This document shows, in pieces, positions 1 through 7,098 of a DNA stretch of 24,428 nt (position 1 is its first letter; each line of letters starts with the position of its first letter). Position numbers and translations under genes: made by a program. Under the pieces are notes generated by a model that was not told the origin of the DNA, searched no databases, and saw nothing but the letters and a program-made list of their open reading frames with translations. Source of the DNA: Candidatus Thorarchaeota archaeon MP11T_1 (GTDB lineage: Archaea > Asgardarchaeota > Thorarchaeia > Thorarchaeales > Thorarchaeaceae); contig PJET01000122.1 of assembly GCA_002825515.1 (NCBI GenBank), positions 1 to 24,428 on the forward strand. The letters are read 5' to 3'.

Positions 1-1158
1 GCCACCAGCACCACCGAACAGTGTAACATCTCCGATGTCTATCTGCTTATAGATTTCAGGTAGTATCTGAAGGAAGTCTCTAGCGAAAGCCTGTGGTGAA
101 TAATCTCGAGCCGCCTCAAGAGTTTTCTTGATACCTTCAGCTTGAGCACTTGTGACTTTCAGAATCTGGCCAGCTTCAGCTTCAGCAACCATGCTTATTT
201 TCTCAGCTTCAGCTTGAGCCTCCTGCATGATTCTCTGTGCTTGAACCTCAACCTCTTCCTTAATCTTACGTTGTTTCTCAGCCTCGGCTCCAAGTTTTGC
301 TACTTCTAAATCTTTTGCAGCCTCAACCTCAGCTTGTTGCTTTTCGTATCTCTTCTGCATCAAATCTTTCTGAAGTGCAATTTCAAGAACACTCTGCTCA
401 CGCTGTTTCTCAGCCTCTTGTATCTCACGAAGCTGTGACTGTTCTTGGACACCAATCAGCTTATCACGAGCAATCTCTTGCTCACGGAGTACTTTGCTTC
501 TTTCGATATCTCTTGTACCAGTTGCCTGGTCTGCCTCGATAAGAGCGATCTGTGCCAATCTGTGCATTTCGGCCTCACGAGGTTTAGACATATCTCTCAA
601 GAATGACTCATTAACAACAACGACGTCAACTAGCTCAACGGTTACGACCTTCAAACCCCATTCTGAAACGATGTCTATTAGCTCTTTCTTGATAGCTTCG
701 ATGATCAACTGACGCTCTTCTAGAATCTCCTCAACTGATAATTGAGCACATGCTGTACGGATAACTGACTCAATGATAGCTGTTAGTCGACTTGGTATTT
801 CCTTCCAAGTTACATTGTTAATAGTTGCTATGGCATTTTCTGCCTGCCATTGGAGAACAGCACTCAATCGTATCTTTTGCTTCTCTTTTGAAAGAACTGA
901 CTCGGCTGAGATGTTCAACTGTTGTACAGTCCTATCAACAGCGAGAATGCGATCAAAGAAAGGAATGCGAATGACCATACCACCTTCGCCCTGCTTGATA
1001 GCTTTTCCGCGCCTCAAGTGGACATAGAAGATGTTCGGGTCGAATATCCGGACATACTTTCTGATGTATATAACTAGTAAGAGTATGATCACGATGAACA
1101 ATAGACCTATGGAGAGTGCGAGGTTATTCGCGAACCAGTCCATTATACTTGCTTGCAT
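1..1158 (-). CDS. SPFH/Band 7 (flotillin-like) membrane scaffold protein, C-terminus cut by window edge
   Basis: The reading frame stays open from an ATG at 1158 to the window edge, giving 386 residues and no stop. Residues about 10-30 form one hydrophobic anchor. It is followed by an SPFH domain (the stretches around VHLRRGKAIKQGEGGMV, WQAENAIATINN and VVTVELVDVVV are typical). A long Glu/Ala/Gln-rich coiled coil (about residues 195-340, many AEAE and EKQ blocks) comes next, and the visible end has LPEIYKQIDIGDVTLFGG. Flotillins organise membrane microdomains as oligomers on the inner face. A Shine-Dalgarno-like GAAGGA lies a few bases before the ATG at 1158; a second in-frame ATG is at 1143. 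The NfeD-like gene upstream on the same strand makes the classic SPFH/NfeD pair. The family call is firm; the exact subfamily and function are not. Confidence 0.88.
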   Translation of the reverse strand, partial: MQASIMDWFANNLALSIGLLFIVIILLLVIYIRKYVRIFDPNIFYVHLRRGKAIKQGEGGMVIRIPFFDRILAVDRTVQQLNISAESVLSKEKQKIRLSAVLQWQAENAIATINNVTWKEIPSRLTAIIESVIRTACAQLSVEEILEERQLIIEAIKKELIDIVSEWGLKVVTVELVDVVVVNESFLRDMSKPREAEMHRLAQIALIEADQATGTRDIERSKVLREQEIARDKLIGVQEQSQLREIQEAEKQREQSVLEIALQKDLMQKRYEKQQAEVEAAKDLEVAKLGAEAEKQRKIKEEVEVQAQRIMQEAQAEAEKISMVAEAEAGQILKVTSAQAEGIKKTLEAARDYSPQAFARDFLQILPEIYKQIDIGDVTLFGGAGG

Positions 1159-1344
1159 CTGCTTTCCTTCTCACACATATCTGTGAACATGCCCTCGTCG
1201 GTCCCACCTATTGCTTCGTGATTTTGACACTTTTTGCTTCGTTGCACTGACTCGAGTGTCTGTGAACTCCACTCACAACGTGTCTCTCTCAGAGCAGTTG
1301 GTAGCCTTCCTACGAACGCACTTGTGTACTCTATGTTTTGAGCG

Positions 1345-1352
1345 GATATAAA
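1345..1352 (-). promoter_or_regulatory. possible TATA box for the SPFH gene
   Basis: Read on the minus strand this is TTTATATC, in the 210-base gap between the NfeD-like stop and the SPFH start. If used, it would give a leader of about 160 bases, which is long for an archaeon, so the SPFH gene may instead be co-transcribed with the upstream gene. I see no other structure in this gap. Confidence 0.3.
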
Positions 1353-1368
1353 TCTGTGCAGAAACACA

Positions 1369-2379
1369 TCATTTTTTGGCTGGTTTCTCATCATGTGCTT
1401 TCTTGCTTTGCTGGTGCAGCCATTTGACAACATCTTTTCGAGGATCAACATAGACAAACTTGTCATCAGCTGAAACTATGAATAGATTAGTTCCCTTCTG
1501 AAAAATAATCCCTTTTTGAAAAGGTCTTGCGTGGAATCTTCGTAATCCCATCTCAGTTTCAAGTCTGACTTCACCAAACGTATCACTAATTGTAGAAACC
1601 GCCTCAACCTCCCGTCCTACAATATGCCTTGGCTCAATCATAAATCCAGACTCAACAAACGCCTTTCTTAGAACGGTTCTAACACCGTAGACCATTACTA
1701 TTACTCCCAAGACATGAAAGGCGACCTTGCCAATCAATGGAAACATAATCCCCTCATAATAAAGGAGTGAACCTAAGAATCCGAAGGTTACTAGTGATGT
1801 ACCAATTGTAACGCCCATGGGAGCGCCTCTTTCAGTTTCGAAAAACCCGGATTTGTCTTCAGGCGCTTCCGTATCAGTGTCGATTTCATGATCATGTTCG
1901 ACATGATGGTCCATATCATGGTCAGCATCATGTTCTACGTCATGTTCAACACCGTGATCCACATCATGGTCAAGGTCATGATCCAACTCATGGACCGCGA
2001 CACCATGGTCAACATCATATCCATGATCTAAATCATGGTCCATCTCGTGACCAACATCATGATCAACATCGTGGTCGATGTCATGGTCAACGTCATGCCC
2101 AATTTCATGGTCGACATCATGGTCAACATCATGATCAACATCGTGGTCGATGTCATGGTCAACGTCATGTCCAATTTCATGGTCGACATCATGGTCAACA
2201 TCGTGATCCACATCATGGTCGATATCATGATCTACGTCATGTTCAACATGACCATGCTCTGAAATAGCAGAAAAAATCCTCCCCAGAGCAAACATTCCAA
2301 AAGTATAGAACAATCCAGCAATTAGTATGCCAAATGACACCTCTCTTAGCAATGCCGCAATTGCCACTAGATCCTGCAT
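1369..2379 (-). CDS. NfeD-like membrane protein with a long His-Asp tetrapeptide repeat
   Basis: 336 residues. Residues about 15-38 are a membrane segment. Residues about 43-167 are an extreme His/Asp repeat (HDVD, HDID, HEIG and variants). Residues about 188-210 and 213-237 are two further membrane segments. Residues about 250-315 look like the NfeD OB-fold (GREVEAVSTISDTFGEVRLE, then RFHARPFQKG, then LFIVSADDKFVYVDP). NfeD proteins partner SPFH proteins, and the flotillin-like gene lies directly downstream. The repeat is not part of any NfeD I know; its regular His/Asp spacing suggests binding of divalent metal (inference). The ATG at 2379 has AAAGGAG upstream at a rather long spacing. The OB-fold and gene pairing make the NfeD call good; the function of the repeat is unknown. 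Confidence 0.8.
   Translation of the reverse strand: MQDLVAIAALLREVSFGILIAGLFYTFGMFALGRIFSAISEHGHVEHDVDHDIDHDVDHDVDHDVDHEIGHDVDHDIDHDVDHDVDHDVDHEIGHDVDHDIDHDVDHDVGHEMDHDLDHGYDVDHGVAVHELDHDLDHDVDHGVEHDVEHDADHDMDHHVEHDHEIDTDTEAPEDKSGFFETERGAPMGVTIGTSLVTFGFLGSLLYYEGIMFPLIGKVAFHVLGVIVMVYGVRTVLRKAFVESGFMIEPRHIVGREVEAVSTISDTFGEVRLETEMGLRRFHARPFQKGIIFQKGTNLFIVSADDKFVYVDPRKDVVKWLHQQSKKAHDEKPAKK
1870..2253 (-). repeat. His-Asp coding repeat region with a 72-base tandem duplication
   Basis: Short 12-base units encoding HDVD-type tetrapeptides fill this region inside the NfeD-like gene. At higher order, 2059-2130 and 2131-2202 are adjacent 72-base (24-residue) copies that I read as differing at one base (a CCC versus TCC within the HEIG segment). 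Near identity at DNA level points to recent expansion by slippage or unequal recombination. Confidence 0.9.
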
Positions 2380-2520
2380 CTTCTATCGATTGACTCCTTT
2401 GGATGGAATGTAGACCCCACTGCTGGCTACTCAAGTAGCTATACTCACGAAGACAAATAAACTTGAGCAAGTTTACTCACAATAACCTCCATTTCATGTA
2501 GACCAAATGCCCCAGACACC

Positions 2521-2528
2521 TTAATATG
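2521..2528 (+). promoter_or_regulatory. TATA-like box for the YbjN-like gene
   Basis: TTAATATG lies about 30 bases before the GTG start at 2554. Archaeal transcription starts about 25 bases downstream of the box, so the message would be leaderless or nearly so. This agrees with the absence of a good Shine-Dalgarno there. Confidence 0.45.
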
Positions 2529-2553
2529 GAACAGTTAGCAACGAACGATAGAG

Positions 2554-2955
2554 GTGCTTGCACTGAGTATTGTAGACCATATTGCTTCACTACTTGATTC
2601 GGTGGACATAAAGTACACGCGCGAAGACAACGTTCTGATGATGAGGTGGAAGACTGATCATTTTGAGGATTTGAAAATCAAGATAGTCACTAACAAAGAC
2701 GAGTCTTGGGCATATATCGTTGCTCCATTCACGAACTTCTATGAGGTTGAAGAAACTAAAAGAATGAAACTTGCATATGACATGCTAAAAGAGTCGTGGA
2801 AGGCAAATGGAGTGAAGTTTGCGATTGATGATGATGACGATATTATTGTTATCGCTGAAACAAATGACACAGACCTCACTGGTGAAGAGATTCGGACACT
2901 CGTGGGTCACGTTGTTCACGCATGTGATACTCTCTGGAATATCTATCCGGCATAG
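2554..2955 (+). CDS. YbjN/type III secretion chaperone-like fold protein
   Basis: 133 residues, soluble, acidic, with no membrane segment. The pattern of a short N-terminal helix (LSIVDHIASLLDS), then strands alternating with charged turns (VLMMRWKTDHF, LKIKIVTNKDESWAYIVAPF), a helix (MKLAYDMLKESWKANGVKFAID), a strand (DIIVIAETND) and a final helix (GEEIRTLVGHVVHACDTLWN) fits the YbjN/CesT-like chaperone fold found in many archaeal small proteins. The start is GTG; no in-frame ATG lies nearby, and a TATA-like box sits about 30 bases upstream. The next gene, on the same strand, has its own TATA-like box. The fold assignment is from the overall pattern only; the biological role is unknown. Confidence 0.6.
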   Translation: MLALSIVDHIASLLDSVDIKYTREDNVLMMRWKTDHFEDLKIKIVTNKDESWAYIVAPFTNFYEVEETKRMKLAYDMLKESWKANGVKFAIDDDDDIIVIAETNDTDLTGEEIRTLVGHVVHACDTLWNIYPA

Positions 2956-3011
2956 AAAAGCTACATGGTAAACTGAGTCCGATATGTCATGAATATCGGG
3001 CACTACCTAAT

Positions 3012-3020
3012 TTTAAATAT
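3012..3020 (+). promoter_or_regulatory. TATA-like box for the bPH2 protein gene
   Basis: TTTAAATAT lies about 40 bases before the GTG at 3059, implying a leader of about 20 bases. No Shine-Dalgarno is evident in that leader. Confidence 0.45.
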
Positions 3021-3058
3021 TCGACATCTTCATAAGTTGCTTGCACTGAACCACCCGC

Positions 3059-3610
3059 GTGAGCCAAATGACTGAGTCCAGTTCTCAAGAGCCGTTTCCT
3101 GCAGACAAGAGAGAGCGGTTAGTGAGCATCTTCTATCCCAAGAGGGCTTCTTTCATCTTCTACTATGTATTTGGCACAGTTGTTTTTATTGTAGGTCTTG
3201 GTTTTATGACCGTTACTTCATATGGCGGTTTGGGCGGAGATACCATTTCATGGTCAATAAGCGCTGGTGCAATGGTCTTCGGAATACTATTGGTAGTATT
3301 GGCTGAGAGCAGACGCTGGTTCACACTTTACATCATTACAACATGGAACGTTAGAGTAAGAAAAGGTGTCCTTTCAAGAAAAACAAAGAGAGTCTTTTAT
3401 GATGAAATTACTATTTTACATTGCTCAGGACCTCCTGACGAGCGAAAAGTAGGAATGGGTGATGTTGAAATATTCACATCAGAAGATGATGATGCACCGG
3501 CACTTGTTTTTGATGGTGTTCATAATCCTGATGGAGTACGTGAGATTATCAACCGCTTTGTCCAAACAATTCCAGATCCATTACCATGGGATCATCTTGA
3601 CAGGTCCTAG
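3059..3610 (+). CDS. bacterial-type PH domain (bPH2/YdbS-like) membrane protein
   Basis: 183 residues. Residues about 31-51 and 64-83 are two membrane segments forming a hairpin. Residues about 88-170 are a bPH2-like domain: the stretch YIITTWNVRVRKGVLSRKTK followed by FYDEITILHC and a later VGMGDVEIFTS and ALVFDGVHNPDGVREIINRF is the typical order of strands ending in the C-terminal helix. Proteins of this family are membrane proteins of largely unknown function. The start is GTG at 3059, with an in-frame ATG at 3068 as an alternative; the promoter position fits either. Both this gene and the YbjN-like gene before it begin near a shared 12-base sequence. Confidence 0.8.
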   Translation: MSQMTESSSQEPFPADKRERLVSIFYPKRASFIFYYVFGTVVFIVGLGFMTVTSYGGLGGDTISWSISAGAMVFGILLVVLAESRRWFTLYIITTWNVRVRKGVLSRKTKRVFYDEITILHCSGPPDERKVGMGDVEIFTSEDDDAPALVFDGVHNPDGVREIINRFVQTIPDPLPWDHLDRS

Positions 3611-3722
3611 TCGAGAATTGTAGCAATTACATATATCATATCCACGAGTTATCCCACAAGTGACCTTTATTTGGTCAATTGACATAAGCACAAAAGAAAT
3701 CAAGGCAGAATTATAGGTAATA

Positions 3723-4457
3723 ATGGAGAGGAATTTGGTGACCAGGTTCACCCTAAGGTATGTGTCTTCCGACGGTGAAAAGTACCAGATCGATAAGGAT
3801 GATTATTTTACTGAAATCGATCTATCAGAGACGAGTATAAAATCCATTAGCCTTGAACCCCTTAGTCAATGCTCGAAACTTGAAAAACTGAATCTTAATA
3901 CAAATCTGATAAATGAAATTGATTTGACTCCTCTATCTTACTGTTCAAGTCTTAAGATATTAAGTATGACTTCTAATGAATTAACTCAAATTGATCTTAG
4001 CCCTCTTTCGCATTCCTCATCACTTCAAGCTCTTGAGCTTTCAGATAATAGATTGACAGAAATTGACCTTTCACCACTGAATAAATGCACTGAATTAAGA
4101 TGGCTCTATATTTCTGACAATCGATTAAAGGATCTAGATCTATACCCGCTCAATGGATTGTCAAAGCTCCAATATCTTGTACTTTCAGGAAATCTACTTC
4201 GTGAAATTGACCTACGTCCACTTGATAATTCTAGAGACCTACGTTATATTCATTTGAATGAAAATTCTCTCCAAACAATCGATATCTCAGTTTTATTTCA
4301 CTTTGATAATCTTGAATCATTTGTGGTTGATGAGAGCGTTGTTTTAATTGCAAATCATAAGTTAAAACATCTTCATTACTTTCCAGACCCAATTAATGAG
4401 AGATTAGATGAAGTCCAGTGGTCACATGAGGTTCCAGAGTCATCAACATCTAGCTAA
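3723..4457 (+). CDS. leucine-rich repeat protein (first of a tandem pair)
   Basis: 244 residues with no signal peptide or membrane segment. Residues about 30-185 hold six full 24-residue leucine-rich repeats of the form LxxLxLxxNxLxxIDLxPLxxCxx, flanked by degenerate end repeats. The C-terminal 55 residues form a cap ending in a Ser/Thr-rich tail. Such solenoids bind other proteins. The repeat consensus is nearly the same as in the next gene, so the two are recent paralogues. The start is ATG at 3723 with a weak AGGT before it. A TATA-like CTTTATTT lies near 3665. The binding partner and role are unknown. Confidence 0.85.
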   Translation: MERNLVTRFTLRYVSSDGEKYQIDKDDYFTEIDLSETSIKSISLEPLSQCSKLEKLNLNTNLINEIDLTPLSYCSSLKILSMTSNELTQIDLSPLSHSSSLQALELSDNRLTEIDLSPLNKCTELRWLYISDNRLKDLDLYPLNGLSKLQYLVLSGNLLREIDLRPLDNSRDLRYIHLNENSLQTIDISVLFHFDNLESFVVDESVVLIANHKLKHLHYFPDPINERLDEVQWSHEVPESSTSS

Positions 4458-4529
4458 CGAAATAATACTTAACAATTTATGAAGAGTAAAATACTATGTT
4501 CATGCGAAAGTTAGGCTGGAGTATATCCT

Positions 4530-5366
4530 ATGGCTGAAATTCATATATCTTTCAAGATAGAAAATGGCGTTGAACTTTACCTTGAGACTAGAAACGATGT
4601 AACAGAGGTCGATTTGTCTGGTCGGAACATTGTAGAGATAGATCTATCGCAATTGATCCAATGTAAAGCATTGAGAGATGTTAATCTTTCTGCCAACTTG
4701 ATTCGGGCAATAGACCTAGAACCGCTTAGGGAATGTCCAAGCCTAGAGAAGCTCTTGCTTGGTTCTAATCTTATATCATCAATTGATTTAGCTGGCCTTG
4801 AGAATTGTTCTAATTTAGACACTCTTTCTCTTGAGATCAATAAGTTACAAAGGATTGACCTATCTCCTCTGATGTCATGCCTTAAACTTCAGGAGCTAAA
4901 TCTCCAACTAAACGATTTCATTGAAATGGATATATCACCACTTAGAAAATGTACTGCTCTTCGTTTCCTCAGGTTGGATAATAACGAGTTATATGATATT
5001 GACTTGGAACCTTTATCGGGTTGTCCAAACCTTCAAGAACTCTTTCTAGAAGGGAATCATTTTGAAAAAATAGACCTCTCTCCATTAAAGAAATGTGAAG
5101 CTTTGGAAGGTTTATGGCTTCGGTCAGCAGGCATTCTTGAGATTGATTTGAATCCGTTAAAAGAATGCGAAAACCTACTTTGGCTTGATATTAGCGAGAA
5201 TCTCATGAAGACTGTTGATATCACACCATTATTCTATTGCCACGGTCTTGAGTCGCTTATGATTGATGATACAGTGCCAATAATGGCGAATGTCGAACTT
5301 TCATATAATCTCTGGCCAAGTACAATAGAAGAAATCAAGGATAGAATTTTCTGGGTAGATCTGTAA
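4530..5366 (+). CDS. leucine-rich repeat protein (second of a tandem pair)
   Basis: 278 residues. Eight 24-residue repeats run from about residue 48 to residue 240, with consensus LxxLxLxxNxLxxIDLxPLxxCxx. A C-terminal cap (residues about 240-278) resembles the cap of the preceding gene, for example LFYCHGLESLMIDD here against LFHFDNLESFVVDE there. It is two repeats longer than its neighbour. The ATG at 4530 has GGAG nine bases upstream. It is predicted cytoplasmic. The coiled-coil/winged-helix gene begins 19 bases after its stop, so the two may be transcribed together. No enzyme domain is fused to either repeat protein. Confidence 0.87.
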   Translation: MAEIHISFKIENGVELYLETRNDVTEVDLSGRNIVEIDLSQLIQCKALRDVNLSANLIRAIDLEPLRECPSLEKLLLGSNLISSIDLAGLENCSNLDTLSLEINKLQRIDLSPLMSCLKLQELNLQLNDFIEMDISPLRKCTALRFLRLDNNELYDIDLEPLSGCPNLQELFLEGNHFEKIDLSPLKKCEALEGLWLRSAGILEIDLNPLKECENLLWLDISENLMKTVDITPLFYCHGLESLMIDDTVPIMANVELSYNLWPSTIEEIKDRIFWVDL

Positions 5367-5385
5367 TCTCTATGGTCATACCCCG

Positions 5386-6099
5386 GTGACACTAGCTCTA
5401 ATCTTGGGACATTGCAATGAGAAATCTGTGGCACTTATGACTACCACTGATGATAACACAGCACGAATAACCCTCCGAATTGCAGGAGTCCTTCAAGAGA
5501 TTCGGGATATATGGGCAAAGAGATTAGACACTTATTATGCACAGATTGAGTCATTGGTGGATGGTCAGTGGTTAGAGTCAGAGGATATTCTTGGTATAAT
5601 CAGAGAATCTCGTTTGGCTTCACGTGAAGCTCTGGATGGTTTAGGGAATGACCTAAGTGCTGAACTGGTGCATACATCCAATGGCGTAGTTGCGCGATAT
5701 GAATCTGAACGCCTATCTTTCATTGAGGAAATAAACGACCTTAGAAATGAAATAAGTCGATTACTCTCTGGCAATGAGAATTCTCTTCGACGCGAGAATG
5801 AATCTCTTCGAGCCGCGATAGATACAGTTCCTGAATTTAAATTGCTCAAGATTATCCAGAGAGACCGTAGAGCAGATTATAATCAGATTTCTAACGATAC
5901 TGGAGAGAAGAAATCCACTATTAGGAAACTCGTGAAAGAACTGATGAAGAAGGGGTATGTCAATGTCGACAAGAAATCCCGACCTCATAAAATCATATTT
6001 CTCTCAGCTCCATGGCTTAAGAAGGAAACTCCTGTTCAGATTGGTCTTGAGGATTTGCAAAGGGACTCTTTTCTACACGCTGAAATTGAACATCGCTAG
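5386..6099 (+). CDS. coiled-coil protein with C-terminal winged-helix DNA-binding domain
   Basis: 237 residues from GTG 5386; an ATG at 5437 (residue 18) is an alternative start and neither has a good Shine-Dalgarno. Residues about 30-100 are helical. Residues about 105-150 form a charged coiled coil (SERLSFIEEINDLRNEISRL). Residues about 155-212 are a winged helix: LLKIIQRDRRADYNQISNDT, then a recognition helix around KKSTIRKLVKELMKKGYV, then a wing ending KIIFLSA. It is probably a transcription regulator that dimerises through the coil. Targets are unknown. Its last 83 bases overlap the end of the convergent membrane-protein gene. It follows the second leucine-rich repeat gene closely. Confidence 0.7.
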   Translation: MTLALILGHCNEKSVALMTTTDDNTARITLRIAGVLQEIRDIWAKRLDTYYAQIESLVDGQWLESEDILGIIRESRLASREALDGLGNDLSAELVHTSNGVVARYESERLSFIEEINDLRNEISRLLSGNENSLRRENESLRAAIDTVPEFKLLKIIQRDRRADYNQISNDTGEKKSTIRKLVKELMKKGYVNVDKKSRPHKIIFLSAPWLKKETPVQIGLEDLQRDSFLHAEIEHR

Positions 6100-6961
6100 C
6101 GCCCATTATCTTTGCGATTCTCTGCATGGTACCTCCAGTCCATTTTATTGTAAACTCATTCAATATGACAATAGGCAGAATGAATGCAATCACCAACAGT
6201 GGTATTCCAACTGTCCATCCTAGACTTACCATTATGTTATAGAAATCCAAGGTTTGGTTATGAACTATGAATTTAAGATAGAAATATCGATGAAACATCG
6301 TTATTGGGAATGCAAGAATCCCAAACCCACCAATCAAATTAGAGTACCAACGTCCTACTCCCTCAGTATCAGGGCAGCGTCTATATTCAAGGTGTTTTGG
6401 TTTCACGTGAGCAACGATTCCAGAATCGTTGAGTAACCAAGTAGGAGAAAAAAGTGCAATACTAACAGTAAGAGCGATCAAAGAACCAAACATTGTGAGT
6501 AGGGGATACAACACAGGAGCTATCAGACGAGTTTCATCTTCTAGCATTGGCGGGATCCAGAATATCACTCCGTTTAGAAGACTGATTACTAGCTCGCCCA
6601 ATGATAATGCAAAAAGCGCTGGGACAACTGCTCTTTTCAATATTCTAGCCCAGCTGAAACCATCCCCAATTCTCATGACATCAAAATTATATGTGGTAAC
6701 ACGAAACACCTTAGCTATTAATAGCATAAGAAAGGCAAATGGTAATGCTAGTAATAGAAACTCGATGACGAAAATTGGAAAGAGCAACATCAGCAAGAAG
6801 TTGATGTCAAAACTCAATGAACCATCTACTGCTGCTACAAGATCAAATCCAGGTCGAATGAATAAGACTTGGTTTGCTAAGACTCGAGTGATCCATAATG
6901 ATAGGGTTATTCCAATAATGGAAAATACAACTGGGATAATGAAACGTTTGTATTCATCCAC
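6017..6961 (-). CDS. multi-pass membrane protein of unknown function
   Basis: About 314 residues with roughly six membrane segments (residues about 8-28, 56-85, 111-138, 147-173, 207-225 and 241-268) and a polar C-terminal tail of about 40 residues. I do not recognise the family and see no catalytic motif. A loop between the fourth and fifth segments carries a short Cys/Pro/Asp-rich stretch (EYRRCPDTEGVGRWYSN). The start is ambiguous: GTG at 6961 or TTG at 6964; an in-frame stop lies about 50 bases further upstream and there is no ATG between. It is divergent from the PadR gene and shares its intergenic operator region, so it is a plausible PadR target. Its 3' end overlaps the winged-helix gene by 83 bases on the opposite strand. 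Confidence 0.65.
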   Translation of the reverse strand: MDEYKRFIIPVVFSIIGITLSLWITRVLANQVLFIRPGFDLVAAVDGSLSFDINFLLMLLFPIFVIEFLLLALPFAFLMLLIAKVFRVTTYNFDVMRIGDGFSWARILKRAVVPALFALSLGELVISLLNGVIFWIPPMLEDETRLIAPVLYPLLTMFGSLIALTVSIALFSPTWLLNDSGIVAHVKPKHLEYRRCPDTEGVGRWYSNLIGGFGILAFPITMFHRYFYLKFIVHNQTLDFYNIMVSLGWTVGIPLLVIAFILPIVILNEFTIKWTGGTMQRIAKIMGASDVQFQRVEKSPFANPQDQSEQEFPS

Positions 6962-7041
6962 CAAATCGTTGACACCAGACCATTCTACTTCCCTATGTTT
7001 CTAAGGATATCGGTGGTACATCTGGTATTTACTCAAAGTTT

Positions 7042-7098
7042 ATATGTAGACCTCTATATATATTAAGTAGAGCTCTACATAAGTAGGTGTCTACATAT
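7042..7098. promoter_or_regulatory. PadR operator/divergent promoter with nested inverted repeats
   Basis: ATATGTAGAC (7042-7051) and GTCTACATAT (7089-7098) are a perfect 10-base inverted repeat. Between them GTAGAGCTCTAC (7067-7078) is a perfect 12-base palindrome. All share the half-site TGTAGA/GTAGA. A TATA box (TCTATATATATTA, about 7053-7065) lies inside, and the right arm covers the PadR Shine-Dalgarno (AGGTG, 7085-7089) and start codon. A minus-strand TATA-like CATATAAA lies at the left end for the divergent membrane gene. A regulator bound here would block transcription, as expected for autoregulation by PadR proteins. Confidence 0.8.

Noticed and set aside
1143..1466. 107-codon minus-strand frame spanning the NfeD-SPFH gap
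   Set aside because: Overlaps both real genes out of frame and has random-looking composition.
2028..2262. Open frames on both strands over the His-Asp repeat
   Set aside because: They arise because the 12-base repeat lacks stops in several frames; products are Met/Thr- or Val/Met-rich with no family resemblance.
2243..2470. 75-codon minus-strand frame
   Set aside because: Overlaps the true NfeD-like N-terminus in another frame; no Shine-Dalgarno or recognisable domain.
6429..7004. 191-codon plus-strand frame
   Set aside because: Opposite-strand shadow of the membrane-protein gene, which has clear hydrophobic segments; the shadow has a Ser/Asn/Arg-rich random composition.
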